Shown piece by piece: positions 7,784 to 18,981 of a stretch of 64,000 nucleotides of DNA; position 1 is the stretch's first letter, and every line of letters begins with the position of its first letter. Made by a program: the position numbers and the translations under genes. The DNA is from DASVNK01 sp036383895. GTDB lineage: Bacteria; Verrucomicrobiota; Verrucomicrobiia; Limisphaerales; SXQI01. The stretch is from assembly GCA_036383895.1 (NCBI GenBank), contig DASVNK010000068.1, positions 32,128 to 96,127 of the forward strand, written 5' to 3'. A model generated the notes under the pieces. The model saw nothing but the letters and a program-made list of their open reading frames with translations, was not told where the DNA came from and ran no database searches.

Positions 7784-8821
7784 ATGAATCGCTTTTTAAC
7801 ACTTCTCGTTCTGGCTGCAGCGCTCTGCCCAACGCATGCCGCCGACCTGTTCTTCGACTTTGCCTCCTCAAACGCCCTCACCGGCTTTCACAGCACCGTC
7901 ACCGGCGAAGGCAAACCCGGCCTCTGGCGCATCATCACAGACGAAGTCCCCTCCACCATTCCAACCATCACCGCCAACGCCCCCGCGACCAAAAAATCGG
8001 TCCTCGCCCAACTCTCGCGCGACCTCACCGACGAGCATTACCCCATCCTCGTCTACACGAACGATACCTTCGGCGATTTCACTTTCACCACGCGCCTCAA
8101 GTGCGTCTCCGGCGTCGTCGAACAAATGGCCGGCATCGTCTTCCGCTACCAGGACGAAAAAAATTATTACTACGTTCGCGCCAGCGCCAAAGGCAGCACC
8201 TTCCGCTTCTTCAAATTGGTCGATGGCCAGCGCAGCGCCCCCATCGGACCCGAAATGCAAATCCCCGCCGGCACCTGGCACGATCTCTCCGTCGAATGTA
8301 AGGCCAACAAAATCCGTATCCTCTTCAACGGCCAGCCCATCATCCCCGAACTCACTGACAACAGCTTCGCTTCCGGCAAAATCGGTTTCTGGACCAAAAG
8401 CGATTCCGTCAGCCACTTCGCCGACGCCCGCATCACCTACACCCCGCGCGAACCGTTCATCAAATCCGTCCTCCGCGACATCCAGCAAAAATATCCGCGC
8501 GTCCAGTCCCTCCGTATCTACGGCAAAACGCCCGAGAACCATCTCCGCGTCATGGCCGCCACCGACGATTCGCAACTCGGCCAGCCCGGAACCGACGTCG
8601 AACAAAAAATCTTCGAGATGGACCTCCCCTTCTACGGCAAAATTAAAACTGGCATCGTCGTCACCCTCCCCGTCCACGACCGCAACGGCGACGTCATCGC
8701 CGCCCTCCGCGTCGAAATGAAATCCTTCCCCGGCCAAACCGAGAGCAACGCCCTCGCCCGCGCCACCCCCATCGCCAAAGACATCGAATTCCGCATCGTC
8801 GACGTAAAAGAACTCTTTTAA
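7784..8821 (+). CDS. Secreted concanavalin-A-like (LamG/DUF1080-type) protein
   Basis: A 345-residue protein. An N-terminal signal peptide (MNRFLTLLVLAAALCPTHA) is followed by a beta-rich region of the concanavalin-A/3-keto-disaccharide hydrolase kind (about 20-225: FTTRLKCVSG, MAGIVFRYQDEKNYYYVRA, GKIGFWTKSDSVSHFADA). The remaining ~115 residues are a second domain I do not recognise. I chose ATG 7784 rather than the TTG just before it. The start directly abuts the ilvB terminator, leaving no room for a usual promoter or Shine-Dalgarno, so its promoter may lie within ilvB. No catalytic residues can be assigned. Confidence 0.75.
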   Translation: MNRFLTLLVLAAALCPTHAADLFFDFASSNALTGFHSTVTGEGKPGLWRIITDEVPSTIPTITANAPATKKSVLAQLSRDLTDEHYPILVYTNDTFGDFTFTTRLKCVSGVVEQMAGIVFRYQDEKNYYYVRASAKGSTFRFFKLVDGQRSAPIGPEMQIPAGTWHDLSVECKANKIRILFNGQPIIPELTDNSFASGKIGFWTKSDSVSHFADARITYTPREPFIKSVLRDIQQKYPRVQSLRIYGKTPENHLRVMAATDDSQLGQPGTDVEQKIFEMDLPFYGKIKTGIVVTLPVHDRNGDVIAALRVEMKSFPGQTESNALARATPIAKDIEFRIVDVKELF

Positions 8822-8823
8822 TT

Positions 8824-8846
8824 GTAGGGGACGACGTGAGCAGTCC
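8824..8846 (+). repeat. Dispersed intergenic repeat, copy 2
   Basis: A diverged copy of the element at 5608-5630, placed directly after the stop codon of the secreted LamG-like protein. Confidence 0.45.
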
Positions 8847-8974
8847 AGAATTGGAAGTATCGAAGCCGAAGTATGTAGCGCGACCGTCCCGGCGCGTGTC
8901 GCGAAGCGCACAAGTGATTATCCGCTACTCGCCTGCGAGTTAAGGCACCGGTGCCTTTCCAGGAATCGAACGAC

Positions 8975-9256
8975 CTACTCCTCGTTCGCACTCAACCAAA
9001 ACTCAGTATTCTGCCGCGTCACCAATCGGCTCGGTGCCGCCGACTTCAACCGAATCTGAATCGTAATTCCGGTTTGCGCTTTGGAAAGAGGTTCGCCGCT
9101 GTCCGACCGCGCGACGGAAAAATGTTTTACCGAGACCTTGCTTCTCTGGCCGGACGCAACCTGATCCTGTCTCGTTTTTTTCTCCACAACCCTGTATCGA
9201 CAATCGCGCTCGGTTCTTAATCGTTCCGACTCAAACCACCGCGCAGAACGTTTGTC
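8975..9256 (-). pseudogene. Possible gene remnant, unrecognised
   Basis: A minus-strand frame open from about 9256 to a TAG at 8975 has protein-like composition, ending in TRQNTEFWLSANEE. An upstream in-frame stop and the lack of a good start leave only a C-terminal-looking piece. It could be the decayed end of a secreted or pilin-like protein, but I cannot name a family. Equally it may be chance. Confidence 0.25.
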
Positions 9257-9412
9257 TCAGGTTTCCAGAAAAAAGTCCAGTCACACACTGTTGCGCTTTC
9301 CCGACACTCGAATTCACTTCATCAGCGAATTTTCTGCACTCAACCCTTGCCATCTCCACCCAAATTTCGGACAACATCGCCCGTTCGTTTTCAGTCGTTA
9401 GTTGAAGTCACT

Positions 9413-10081
9413 ATGGCAAAGAAGCAAAAAGCAAATCCTGAAGGTCAACTCCTCGCTCTCCTCAAAGACGTCCTGCCCAAAGCCGTCGCTGATCAGAAGC
9501 TCGTCGATAAAATTTATTCCGCCTGCGAGAAAGAAATTTCCGCCAAGGTCCGCGTCGAAAGTTTCCAGAAATTCTGCAGCCGCGCCGAGATGCCTAACCT
9601 CGAGGAACAAACCGTCGAGGAAATCCAGCGCCAGTTCGAAGAAAGTTTCGGCAAAGGCACTGTCTCTATCGTGCCGATCCCGAAGAAAAATGCCGCCACC
9701 GTCGAAGTCATCGTCGATGGCGAAGTCCTCGAAGGCGTCGTCAAAGTCGGCAATGGCTCCAACGGCGAAGCCGACGAAGAACAGGAGTTCAAACCCAAGT
9801 TCGTCCCCTTCCCCGTCAGCCTCGAGAGCGATCCCGAACTCGTCTGGGCTCTCGCCCGCGGCGAAAATCTCACTCCCGAAGAAGCCGCCATCTCCCTCGC
9901 CAAAACCCAGGAAGATTTTTGGGCTTCCAAGCAGGGACAAAAACTCATCCGCGATCGCGTCGAAAAAACCTTCGCCGAATTCGTCAGCCGCGTGCCTTCA
10001 AAACTGCTCACGGAAGTCGGCCTCAAACGCCACTACAAGGAGCCCGAAGCCCTAAAACAACTCCGCGCCAAACGCGCCTAG
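9413..10081 (+). CDS. Conserved-looking hypothetical protein, soluble
   Basis: A 222-residue protein I do not recognise. The N-terminal half is helical and charged; a short beta-like segment (SIVPIPKKNAATVEVIVDGEVLEGVV) is followed by an acidic linker and a helical C-terminus (TPEEAAISLAKTQEDFWASKQGQKLI). No signal peptide, membrane helix or catalytic motif. ATG 9413 (MAKKQKANPEG) is chosen over the upstream GTG/ATG frame because the upstream part is low-quality sequence. The C-rich third codon positions match ilvB and pyruvate carboxylase, supporting a real, vertically inherited gene. Confidence 0.7.
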   Translation: MAKKQKANPEGQLLALLKDVLPKAVADQKLVDKIYSACEKEISAKVRVESFQKFCSRAEMPNLEEQTVEEIQRQFEESFGKGTVSIVPIPKKNAATVEVIVDGEVLEGVVKVGNGSNGEADEEQEFKPKFVPFPVSLESDPELVWALARGENLTPEEAAISLAKTQEDFWASKQGQKLIRDRVEKTFAEFVSRVPSKLLTEVGLKRHYKEPEALKQLRAKRA

Positions 10082-10206
10082 TCTTCCGAGCCAGTTTTCC
10101 TCGCCGAAGTTTCGAAGGAACATGTGGAAAACCCCGGCGCTTGTCCGCCGCGGAATCGAGACTAGTTCGGCACTAGAACACCGGAAGCCGCAATCAACCC
10201 TTCTTA

Positions 10207-10283
10207 GTCCCGAAGGGACATCCGAGAATAACCCGGCGTTTCAACGCCGGGATTCTTCCTAATTCGACGAGTCCCGAAGGGAC
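10207..10283 (+). repeat. Intergenic palindromic (REP-like) cluster
   Basis: GTCCCGAAGGGAC occurs at 10207-10219 and 10271-10283, with a perfect hairpin CCCGGCGTTTCAACGCCGGG at 10232-10251 between them. The layout (two small palindromes around a stem-loop) resembles the REP doublets at 1901-2579 but the sequence is different, so a second REP family is likely. Confidence 0.65.
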
Positions 10284-10325
10284 GGCTGACCTTCACGAGA
10301 CTAGTTCAATCCACAAACATACCAA

Positions 10326-10357
10326 AATCCGTTCGCCCGAAAAGCGACGGATTTTTT
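10326..10357 (+). terminator. Probable terminator between convergent genes
   Basis: AATCCGTTCGC pairs with GCGACGGATT (one bulged T), followed by a T-rich run to 10357. It follows the 9413 gene and touches the end of the convergent epimerase gene; A/T-rich flanks on both sides could let it act in both directions. Confidence 0.7.
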
Positions 10358-11321
10358 ATTCCGCCAACGTCAATTTCAACCCCTCACGCGTCGAATACGG
10401 CGGCGACCAATTCAACTCGCGCCGCACTTCCGCAGAATCAATCTCCAGCGACCCCAACAACCGATCCACCGAATACGTATCAATCGGCACCGATCGCCGA
10501 ACCACCTTCCCCACGACATCTCCAACCTTCCCCATCGCCCTCAACATCCGCCCGGGCATCGGCATCAATCTCGCCTTCGTTCCCCGCACCCGCGCCAACT
10601 CCCGAATCAACTCCGGCGTGGATAAAACCTCCGAATCCGCCACGTTGAAAATCCGCCGACTCGCCTTCGGATGCGTCAGCGCCTTCTCAATCACATCCAC
10701 CAAATTTCCCACGTAGATAAACGTCCGCCGATTCCGAATCGACCCCAATGGTAACGGCACCGGCGACTTCGTCAGCTTGAGCAACCGCAGCATATTCCCC
10801 GGATTTCCCCGCCCGTAAACCAACGGCGGCCGAATCACGCAATAATCCGCTCGCGTCCCCGCCAGAATCTTCTCCACCGCAACTTCCGCATCCCGCTTAC
10901 TCCTTCCGTACTCCGAATCCGGCCGACACTCCGTCCTCTCCGTCACCACCTTCTCCGAAGCCGAACAAACCGCCCCAATCGAACTCACAAAAACCATTCG
11001 CTTCACGGTCGCCGAGTCCGCCACCGCCTGCGCCAACTCCGCCGTCGCCCGATGATTCACCCGATCGAACTCACCCTCCGGCACCTTCCCGGTCAACTGA
11101 TGCGCCAACGCCGCCAGATGCACCACAAAATCACAATCCTTCAACAACCCAGCAAAATCCCCTCCTGCCACGTCCTTCGTATGCACCCACTCCACTCCCG
11201 CGATCTCTTCCGGCGCACTGCTCCGATACGTCGCCCTCACCGCATAACCGCGCCCCACCAAATGCCGCACCAGAGCCTTCCCCACAAACCCGCTCCCACC
11301 TGTAACAAGAACGTGGCTCAC
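10356..11321 (-). CDS. NAD(P)-dependent epimerase/dehydratase (extended SDR)
   Basis: A 321-residue Rossmann-fold enzyme of the extended short-chain dehydrogenase family. The nucleotide-binding motif is TGGSGFVG near the N-terminus, a catalytic Ser-containing strand FVSSIGAV follows, and the YGRSK stretch provides the YxxxK active site. Substrate is probably a nucleotide sugar or a similar alcohol/ketone; the sequence alone does not settle it. The frame extends to a TTG at 11333, but GTG 11321 has GGAG six bases upstream and gives the usual N-terminus, so I use it. The gene stands alone. Confidence 0.85.
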   Translation of the reverse strand: MSHVLVTGGSGFVGKALVRHLVGRGYAVRATYRSSAPEEIAGVEWVHTKDVAGGDFAGLLKDCDFVVHLAALAHQLTGKVPEGEFDRVNHRATAELAQAVADSATVKRMVFVSSIGAVCSASEKVVTERTECRPDSEYGRSKRDAEVAVEKILAGTRADYCVIRPPLVYGRGNPGNMLRLLKLTKSPVPLPLGSIRNRRTFIYVGNLVDVIEKALTHPKASRRIFNVADSEVLSTPELIRELARVRGTKARLMPMPGRMLRAMGKVGDVVGKVVRRSVPIDTYSVDRLLGSLEIDSAEVRRELNWSPPYSTREGLKLTLAE

Positions 11322-11355
11322 GAGAATCTCCAAACCTGGTTAGTTGCGTGGCAAA

Positions 11356-11399
11356 TCAAAACAAAAAGTGCCCGGAACGCTGAAACAGCGCCCCGGGCA
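11356..11399 (-). terminator. Terminator after the secreted propeller protein
   Basis: A hairpin at 11369-11399 (TGCCCGG..CGCTG / CAGCG..CCGGGCA) is followed, reading the minus strand, by CTTTTTGTTTTG. It lies between the propeller gene ending at 11500 and the epimerase start at 11321, both on the minus strand. Confidence 0.85.
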
Positions 11400-11499
11400 T
11401 GTCAAGCATCGCAAGGGTGGAACGACTCGCTCCCGCGGGTCGTCGCGCCGCGCAGAGCGGCGCGTTTTGGGCAGGTGCAGCGGGAACCTGGAATTGTCC

Positions 11500-13080
11500 T
11501 TACCGCAGCGGCGCGCTCGTCACCACATATCGATAGGTCGAATTCACCGTCGGCGGATATCCGCTCATGTTCCATTGCGTCTCGCGCGCCAATCCCGTCA
11601 CCACCAGCTCGCTCCCGTTCATCGCGAATGCCGGATACAACATCTGCTCCCGCATCGGCGTGCTCTGCCGATAAATCGATTCCACCTTCCACTGCCCGCT
11701 CGCCAAATACGCGTGCCGAATATGTCCCGCGTATTCGCTCTGCCCGCTTTCTCCGAAATGCTCCGAACCATGATCCAGGAACAAAATGTGAGGACGCCCC
11801 TGCGCATCAAATCGCAGATACGGCGCAAACCCTGTCCCCTTCTCGCCATCGCCCGCGATATACCCATCCGGCCGGCTGATCACTTCCGTCCGCGTCCAAT
11901 TCCCGCTGCTATCCTGCGATTGGAAAAACAACCGCGAATTCTCCGCCGACCCGCCCGGCCCGCGTTCGTTATGCCAGCTCGCAATGTACGGCTTGTTGTC
12001 CGGCCCGATCGCGATGCTCAACCCGTGCCCCGCCTCGCCCGAATCATCGCGCGGCTTCTGGATGATCTGCACATTCCATTGCCCCGAAACATTCGAAGCA
12101 TACGCCAGTTCGTTATAAGCGCGCACATATCCACCCGCGAACGACACCCGATACTCCGGCCGGAAAACCAAATGCGCCGCATTGTTCGAATCCACCGCCA
12201 GCGAAAGCCAGCGCGGCGCGTAAGAAGGCGCCAGATAATGCGTCGGAAACGCCGCAATGCTGGAAACCGTGTTCCAATTCCAACTCCCGCCACGATTTGA
12301 ACCATATGTCAGGTTCGGCGTCGCGCCGCCACTTACCACGCCCAGGTGAAAAACATTTCCATTCCCAATCGCGCCCACCAACATGCTCACGTCCGCATTC
12401 GCCGCGTTGTTCTGAATCGTTTCCACCTGCGACCACGCGGTTCCGTTCCGCACAAAATGCGCAATCGTCTTCCCGCCATTCACCTTGAACACATGGGGCT
12501 GCGAATTCGAATCGTAGAGCAACAACGCTGCCGGCTGAAATTTGTAATCCATCCGCGTGATATTCATTTGGAACAAATTCCCCCCTCCAGCCACCGTCTG
12601 CTCAAACCATCCCCCGGCACTCGTCCGCTCGCGAATCATCAACTCGCGTCCCTTCCAAAAAATAAAACCCAACATCCCGTTCGGCGCGAATTGCACCGTG
12701 TCGAATCCTTCGCCCGCCACAAAAACCGAATTCGCCGAATCCGAAAGCGCCGGCAACGACGACACACCGCCACCCGGCGTGCTCGCCACACTCTTCAACC
12801 GAAAGAACTGAAACTTCGCCGGACTCGCCGAATGAAACTGAACCGCCGCCCCGCTCAACTGATAACTTTGAACGTCATTCCACCCGTTCAAGTCCCCCGA
12901 ACCCTGCAGCGTCACCTGTTCCCCGGAACCCCCGTTGATTCCGATCGATAAGGAGCCATTCGATTGTCGAATCGGCGCCGTCAACGTAGCCGCACTTGCG
13001 GCCTGCACTCCAACAAGTGCCGAAAGAAGATTACAAATTACCCTGATACCTACCCGCGATAAAAATGGTGTTTTAATCAT
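11500..13080 (-). CDS. Secreted beta-propeller-like (BNR/sialidase-fold type) protein
   Basis: A 526-residue protein with an N-terminal signal peptide ending near VQAASA. An early domain (about 33-100) resembles the short beta-sandwich used by many verrucomicrobial secreted proteins (LQGSGDLNGW...FFRLKSV). The rest has repeated blade-like units with Asp/Gly turns (LSLAVDSNNAAHLVF, LSIAIGPDNKPYIASW, LRFDAQGRPHILFLDHGSEH), typical of proteins annotated with BNR repeats. I see no sialidase Arg triad or other clear catalytic set. Function unknown; extracellular or periplasmic binding is likely. An AGGAAC element precedes the ATG. Confidence 0.75.
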   Translation of the reverse strand: MIKTPFLSRVGIRVICNLLSALVGVQAASAATLTAPIRQSNGSLSIGINGGSGEQVTLQGSGDLNGWNDVQSYQLSGAAVQFHSASPAKFQFFRLKSVASTPGGGVSSLPALSDSANSVFVAGEGFDTVQFAPNGMLGFIFWKGRELMIRERTSAGGWFEQTVAGGGNLFQMNITRMDYKFQPAALLLYDSNSQPHVFKVNGGKTIAHFVRNGTAWSQVETIQNNAANADVSMLVGAIGNGNVFHLGVVSGGATPNLTYGSNRGGSWNWNTVSSIAAFPTHYLAPSYAPRWLSLAVDSNNAAHLVFRPEYRVSFAGGYVRAYNELAYASNVSGQWNVQIIQKPRDDSGEAGHGLSIAIGPDNKPYIASWHNERGPGGSAENSRLFFQSQDSSGNWTRTEVISRPDGYIAGDGEKGTGFAPYLRFDAQGRPHILFLDHGSEHFGESGQSEYAGHIRHAYLASGQWKVESIYRQSTPMREQMLYPAFAMNGSELVVTGLARETQWNMSGYPPTVNSTYRYVVTSAPLR

Positions 13081-13185
13081 TGTTCCTAAGGGAAATGCCT
13101 ACGGAACAGTCGCACCAGTTCACCTATTTGCAAGGTGCCTAACGAAGAAACTTACGTCTGCAACCAACTGATTACCAAGAACTAA

Positions 13186-13479
13186 TCAACCAAGGTAGAA
13201 CATTGTGTTCCCAATCTGAAAGGTTTGGTTCGCTTTCAGCAGAATCGGATCCTTGATCTTCGCCCCATTCACCAGCGTCCCATTTCTCGATCCCAGGTCC
13301 TCCAGCAAAAATCCATCCGCCTTGCGCGTCAGTTGGCAATGTCGCCGCGACGCCTTCACATCCTGAATCACCACATCGCAATCCGGCGCGCGCCCAATTA
13401 CCACAGCATCCCGCTTCTGCAAGCTGGTCTCGAAGAGTTTCATCTCCGGACCACCGCTCACTTTCAAAGCGCTGGGCAT
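13186..13479 (-). CDS. FHA-domain protein
   Basis: A small protein (97 residues from ATG 13479) that is essentially one forkhead-associated domain. The hallmarks are VIGRAPDCDVVI, SRRHCQL and DLGSRNGTLVNG, giving the Gly-Arg, Ser-x-x-His and Asn-Gly residues that bind phosphothreonine. No kinase or secretion genes adjoin. The open frame continues to 13722, but the upstream part runs through a purine tract and looks non-coding; a GTG at about 13503 is an alternative start. The start is not supported by a strong Shine-Dalgarno. Confidence 0.8.
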   Translation of the reverse strand: MPSALKVSGGPEMKLFETSLQKRDAVVIGRAPDCDVVIQDVKASRRHCQLTRKADGFLLEDLGSRNGTLVNGAKIKDPILLKANQTFQIGNTMFYLG

Positions 13480-13569
13480 CTGCGGATCGGCGTTCTTGTC
13501 TGCCACGCGCGCGAGTCTAGCCAGATTCCCTCCCCACGCAAGCGAGCGCTTTACAACAGACAACACCTT

Positions 13570-13715
13570 TACAGAAGGAAACGAAGGTAACGAAGAAAAA
13601 CAGGAGCGCGCATCCCCTCCCATCCCAATTGCCACAACAACGATCTTTTCGTCCCTCTTCGTTCCCTTCCTTTCCTTCGTTTCCTCCTGTAAAATCTCCC
13701 TTCCTTCTGTAAATC
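13570..13715. repeat. Purine/pyrimidine tract left of the GxxExxY gene
   Basis: Plus-strand GAAGGAAACGAAGGTAACGA-like sequence (about 13576-13603) is followed by its approximate inverse, CTTCGTTCCCTTCC-like repeats (about 13655-13710). Related CTTCGTTCCC repeats occur right of the gene. Confidence 0.7.
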
Positions 13716-13724
13716 TCCGCACCC

Positions 13725-14126
13725 ATGCATCCGCAGTTCGAAAAGGCAGACCAGCTCAGTAAATCCGTCATCGGTGCCGCCATCGAAGTGCATCGTGTCC
13801 TCGGCCCCGGCCTAATTGAATCAATTTACGAACGCTGCATCCTTCGAGAACTTTCCCTGAGAGGAATCAAAGCTGTTAATCAGCGCTCCGTCCCTATCGA
13901 TTACAAAGGTTTCCGTTTCGAAGAACTGCTCCGCCTGGACCTCCTTGTCGAAGATTGCCTCTTAGTCGAACTCAAATCGATCGAAGAGGTTGTCGGCATT
14001 CACAAAGCACAACTCCTCAGCTACATGAAGCTCCTAAATATCCCGGTCGGCCTTATTATCAACTTTCATGAAGAGAAGCTCGTCGACGGCATCTCCCGAA
14101 TGATCCTTTCCGGTGCAAACAAATAG
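13725..14126 (+). CDS. GxxExxY protein (PD-(D/E)XK-like)
   Basis: A 133-residue member of the GxxExxY family, named for the motif seen here as GPGLIESIYE. The segment LDLLVEDCLLVELKS carries the Asp and Glu-x-Lys of the PD-(D/E)XK nuclease fold (PF13366 relatives), so nuclease ancestry is likely, but activity for this family is not established to my knowledge. Such genes occur in many copies in verrucomicrobial and related genomes. It is flanked on both sides by purine/pyrimidine repeat tracts, which suggests it travels as a cassette. The ATG at 13725 gives the usual family N-terminus. Confidence 0.85.
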   Translation: MHPQFEKADQLSKSVIGAAIEVHRVLGPGLIESIYERCILRELSLRGIKAVNQRSVPIDYKGFRFEELLRLDLLVEDCLLVELKSIEEVVGIHKAQLLSYMKLLNIPVGLIINFHEEKLVDGISRMILSGANK

Positions 14127-14129
14127 TCC

Positions 14130-14240
14130 CCCTTCATTTCCTTCGTTCCCTCTGAAAAATCTTCCTGTTCCTTCGTTCCCTTCGTTTCCTTCTGTGAAAA
14201 CCCCTCCCCTTTCTTTCTGTATCGCTTTTTTCGTTCGTTT
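14130..14240. repeat. Pyrimidine tract right of the GxxExxY gene
   Basis: Repeats of TTCCTTCGTTCCCT type (14138-14200) continue as CT-rich sequence to about 14240. They match the unit seen left of the gene in the same orientation. Confidence 0.7.
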
Positions 14241-14279
14241 GCTTCTGTCCAACGTCTCGCGTATAAACCCCCGCGATTT

Positions 14280-17801
<3,522 letters not shown>

Positions 17802-17974
17802 AGAGGGGGGCCTAACCGTTCCTTCGCACTGAAATTGTCTCGCGCTTTCGTGCGGGCTGAGTTTGCTATGCGAAACTCAGCAGACTTGGAACAAGGTGAG
17901 GAGTCCTTTTTGCGGTTGCCGAATCCTCGGTATTGCGACCTCCTAGTTGGCTCTTCGAGAAACCCAGATGCAAC

Positions 17975-18466
17975 TTATGCCAAATTCTTGGGGAGCGATA
18001 ACCCCGTGTCCTTGCGTTTCATAAAGCGCGTAGCCTTTCCATATTTCGCGTAGCCTTTAAACGCCTCCAGGCTGTCGTGGACAATATCGTCCTCGCCTCC
18101 AAGTTTACTGGCCCACTTCCCGTTTGGTAGCTGCTTTGCCACATGGGAAAATAGGCCCAAAATATCATCTTCAAAAAGGGCTATTTTCTCGAAACCGACC
18201 TCAAGCTCCGAAGATTCGCACAGTTCGTATCCAATGGTTCTAAACGCCCGGATGTAAGCCTCTACGTAAAAGCTGTCAGGAACTCCTTCTGGCCAATACA
18301 TCCCTGGTTTGTTTTTTGAATAGGGCTCCCACCAAAGATTCGCCGCCCAATCCGCTGCCCACGCAACGCAATTATACTTTGGGTCCTTGTCGCTCGTCTT
18401 CGAGTAGCCGGTGGCGACTAAATTTGGATAACGAGCTTCTTGCCGTGGCGTTAGCCTGCTAGACAT
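17975..18466 (-). CDS. Unknown protein with possible Cys-His hydrolase core (cassette gene 3)
   Basis: A 163-residue protein from ATG 18466. Family-like features: YNCVAWAA around C33, WWEPY and YWPEGVP, GFEKIALF, then SHVAKQLPNGKWASKLG (H108) and DDIVH. This pattern recurs in an uncharacterised family I have seen in bacterial genomes (DUF7689-like), and the Cys...His...Asp order is reminiscent of NlpC/P60 or transglutaminase-like hydrolases; catalytic C33/H108/D126 is inference. The ATG overlaps the end of the preceding gene by 8 bases, indicating translational coupling. AT-richer than its neighbours. Confidence 0.75.
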   Translation of the reverse strand: MSSRLTPRQEARYPNLVATGYSKTSDKDPKYNCVAWAADWAANLWWEPYSKNKPGMYWPEGVPDSFYVEAYIRAFRTIGYELCESSELEVGFEKIALFEDDILGLFSHVAKQLPNGKWASKLGGEDDIVHDSLEAFKGYAKYGKATRFMKRKDTGLSLPKNLA

Positions 18467-18977
18467 CGTAACCGTTATCGCTTCCCCATTTGAGCCAGGC
18501 TTCAACTGCGGAATCAAAAGATTCTGCGTCGCTTGCCGGGTCTTCTCGGGTAATCGCCCTCAACGCCTCAAACCACCAATCCGGATCGTTCCTTAGCTCT
18601 TCAAGAATCCACGGAATCGCAATTGGCCCAAAACCCACAATCCGCAGAAAGGAGTCATTCGCATACCTGAGGGCCAAAATGGAGAAGTCTGAAGTGTCAT
18701 CCTTCCACCTCGAAGTCAGCTCTTGAAATTGCTCCTTGAGACCTACTCCGGGCGAGCGCGTGAAAAAACACTCGTCAATCCACCGAAAATAGCTCTTCTC
18801 GCGTGCTCCAGATGGAATCCAATCGCATGGTTGCGGGTCCATCCTAGATTGTGGCAGGATTTGCTCATCTTCCGAATTCTCTGCTAAGGCCTCCTCGCCC
18901 CATTTCTCGACGGTGATCACATTAGTCTCGACTGGCTCTCTCTCGATTAACCAGCGTTCTTCGTGCGCCAATCTCAT
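18459..18977 (-). CDS. Unknown helical protein (cassette gene 2)
   Basis: A 172-residue protein without signal peptide or membrane segment. The C-terminal half carries the recurring pattern SILALRYANDSFLRIVGFGP..AIPWILEELRNDPDWWFEALRAITREDP...AWLKWGSDNGY, which I recognise as an uncharacterised HEAT-like family that is often encoded directly before a DUF7689-like gene, as here. The N-terminal ~70 residues vary. Start ATG 18977 lies 4 bases after the stop of gene 1 of the cassette; it overlaps gene 3 by 8 bases. Function unknown; small size and fixed pairing would suit an immunity, antitoxin or adaptor role, but that is speculation. Confidence 0.75.
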   Translation of the reverse strand: MRLAHEERWLIEREPVETNVITVEKWGEEALAENSEDEQILPQSRMDPQPCDWIPSGAREKSYFRWIDECFFTRSPGVGLKEQFQELTSRWKDDTSDFSILALRYANDSFLRIVGFGPIAIPWILEELRNDPDWWFEALRAITREDPASDAESFDSAVEAWLKWGSDNGYDV

Positions 18978-18981
18978 ACAC

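Larger units (their letters stand above)
8822..9412. other. 590-base intergenic region with palindrome and possible gene remnant
   Basis: Contains a dispersed repeat copy (8824-8846), the perfect 16-base palindrome AAGGCACCGGTGCCTT at 8943-8958 and a minus-strand frame described separately. No convincing intact gene; the promoter of the 9413 gene should be near its right end. Confidence 0.45.

Noticed and set aside
8957..9000. tRNA-like T-arm on the minus strand near GTTCGATTCC
   Set aside because: No matching acceptor stem, D-arm or anticodon arm could be folded around it.
13480..13722. N-terminal extension of the FHA protein
   Set aside because: Encoded by a purine tract with Lys/Glu/Arg-rich noise; the FHA domain is complete without it.
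17835..18053. 72-codon plus-strand frame after pyc
   Set aside because: Overlaps the 3' end of the unknown cassette on the other strand and has no recognisable features.
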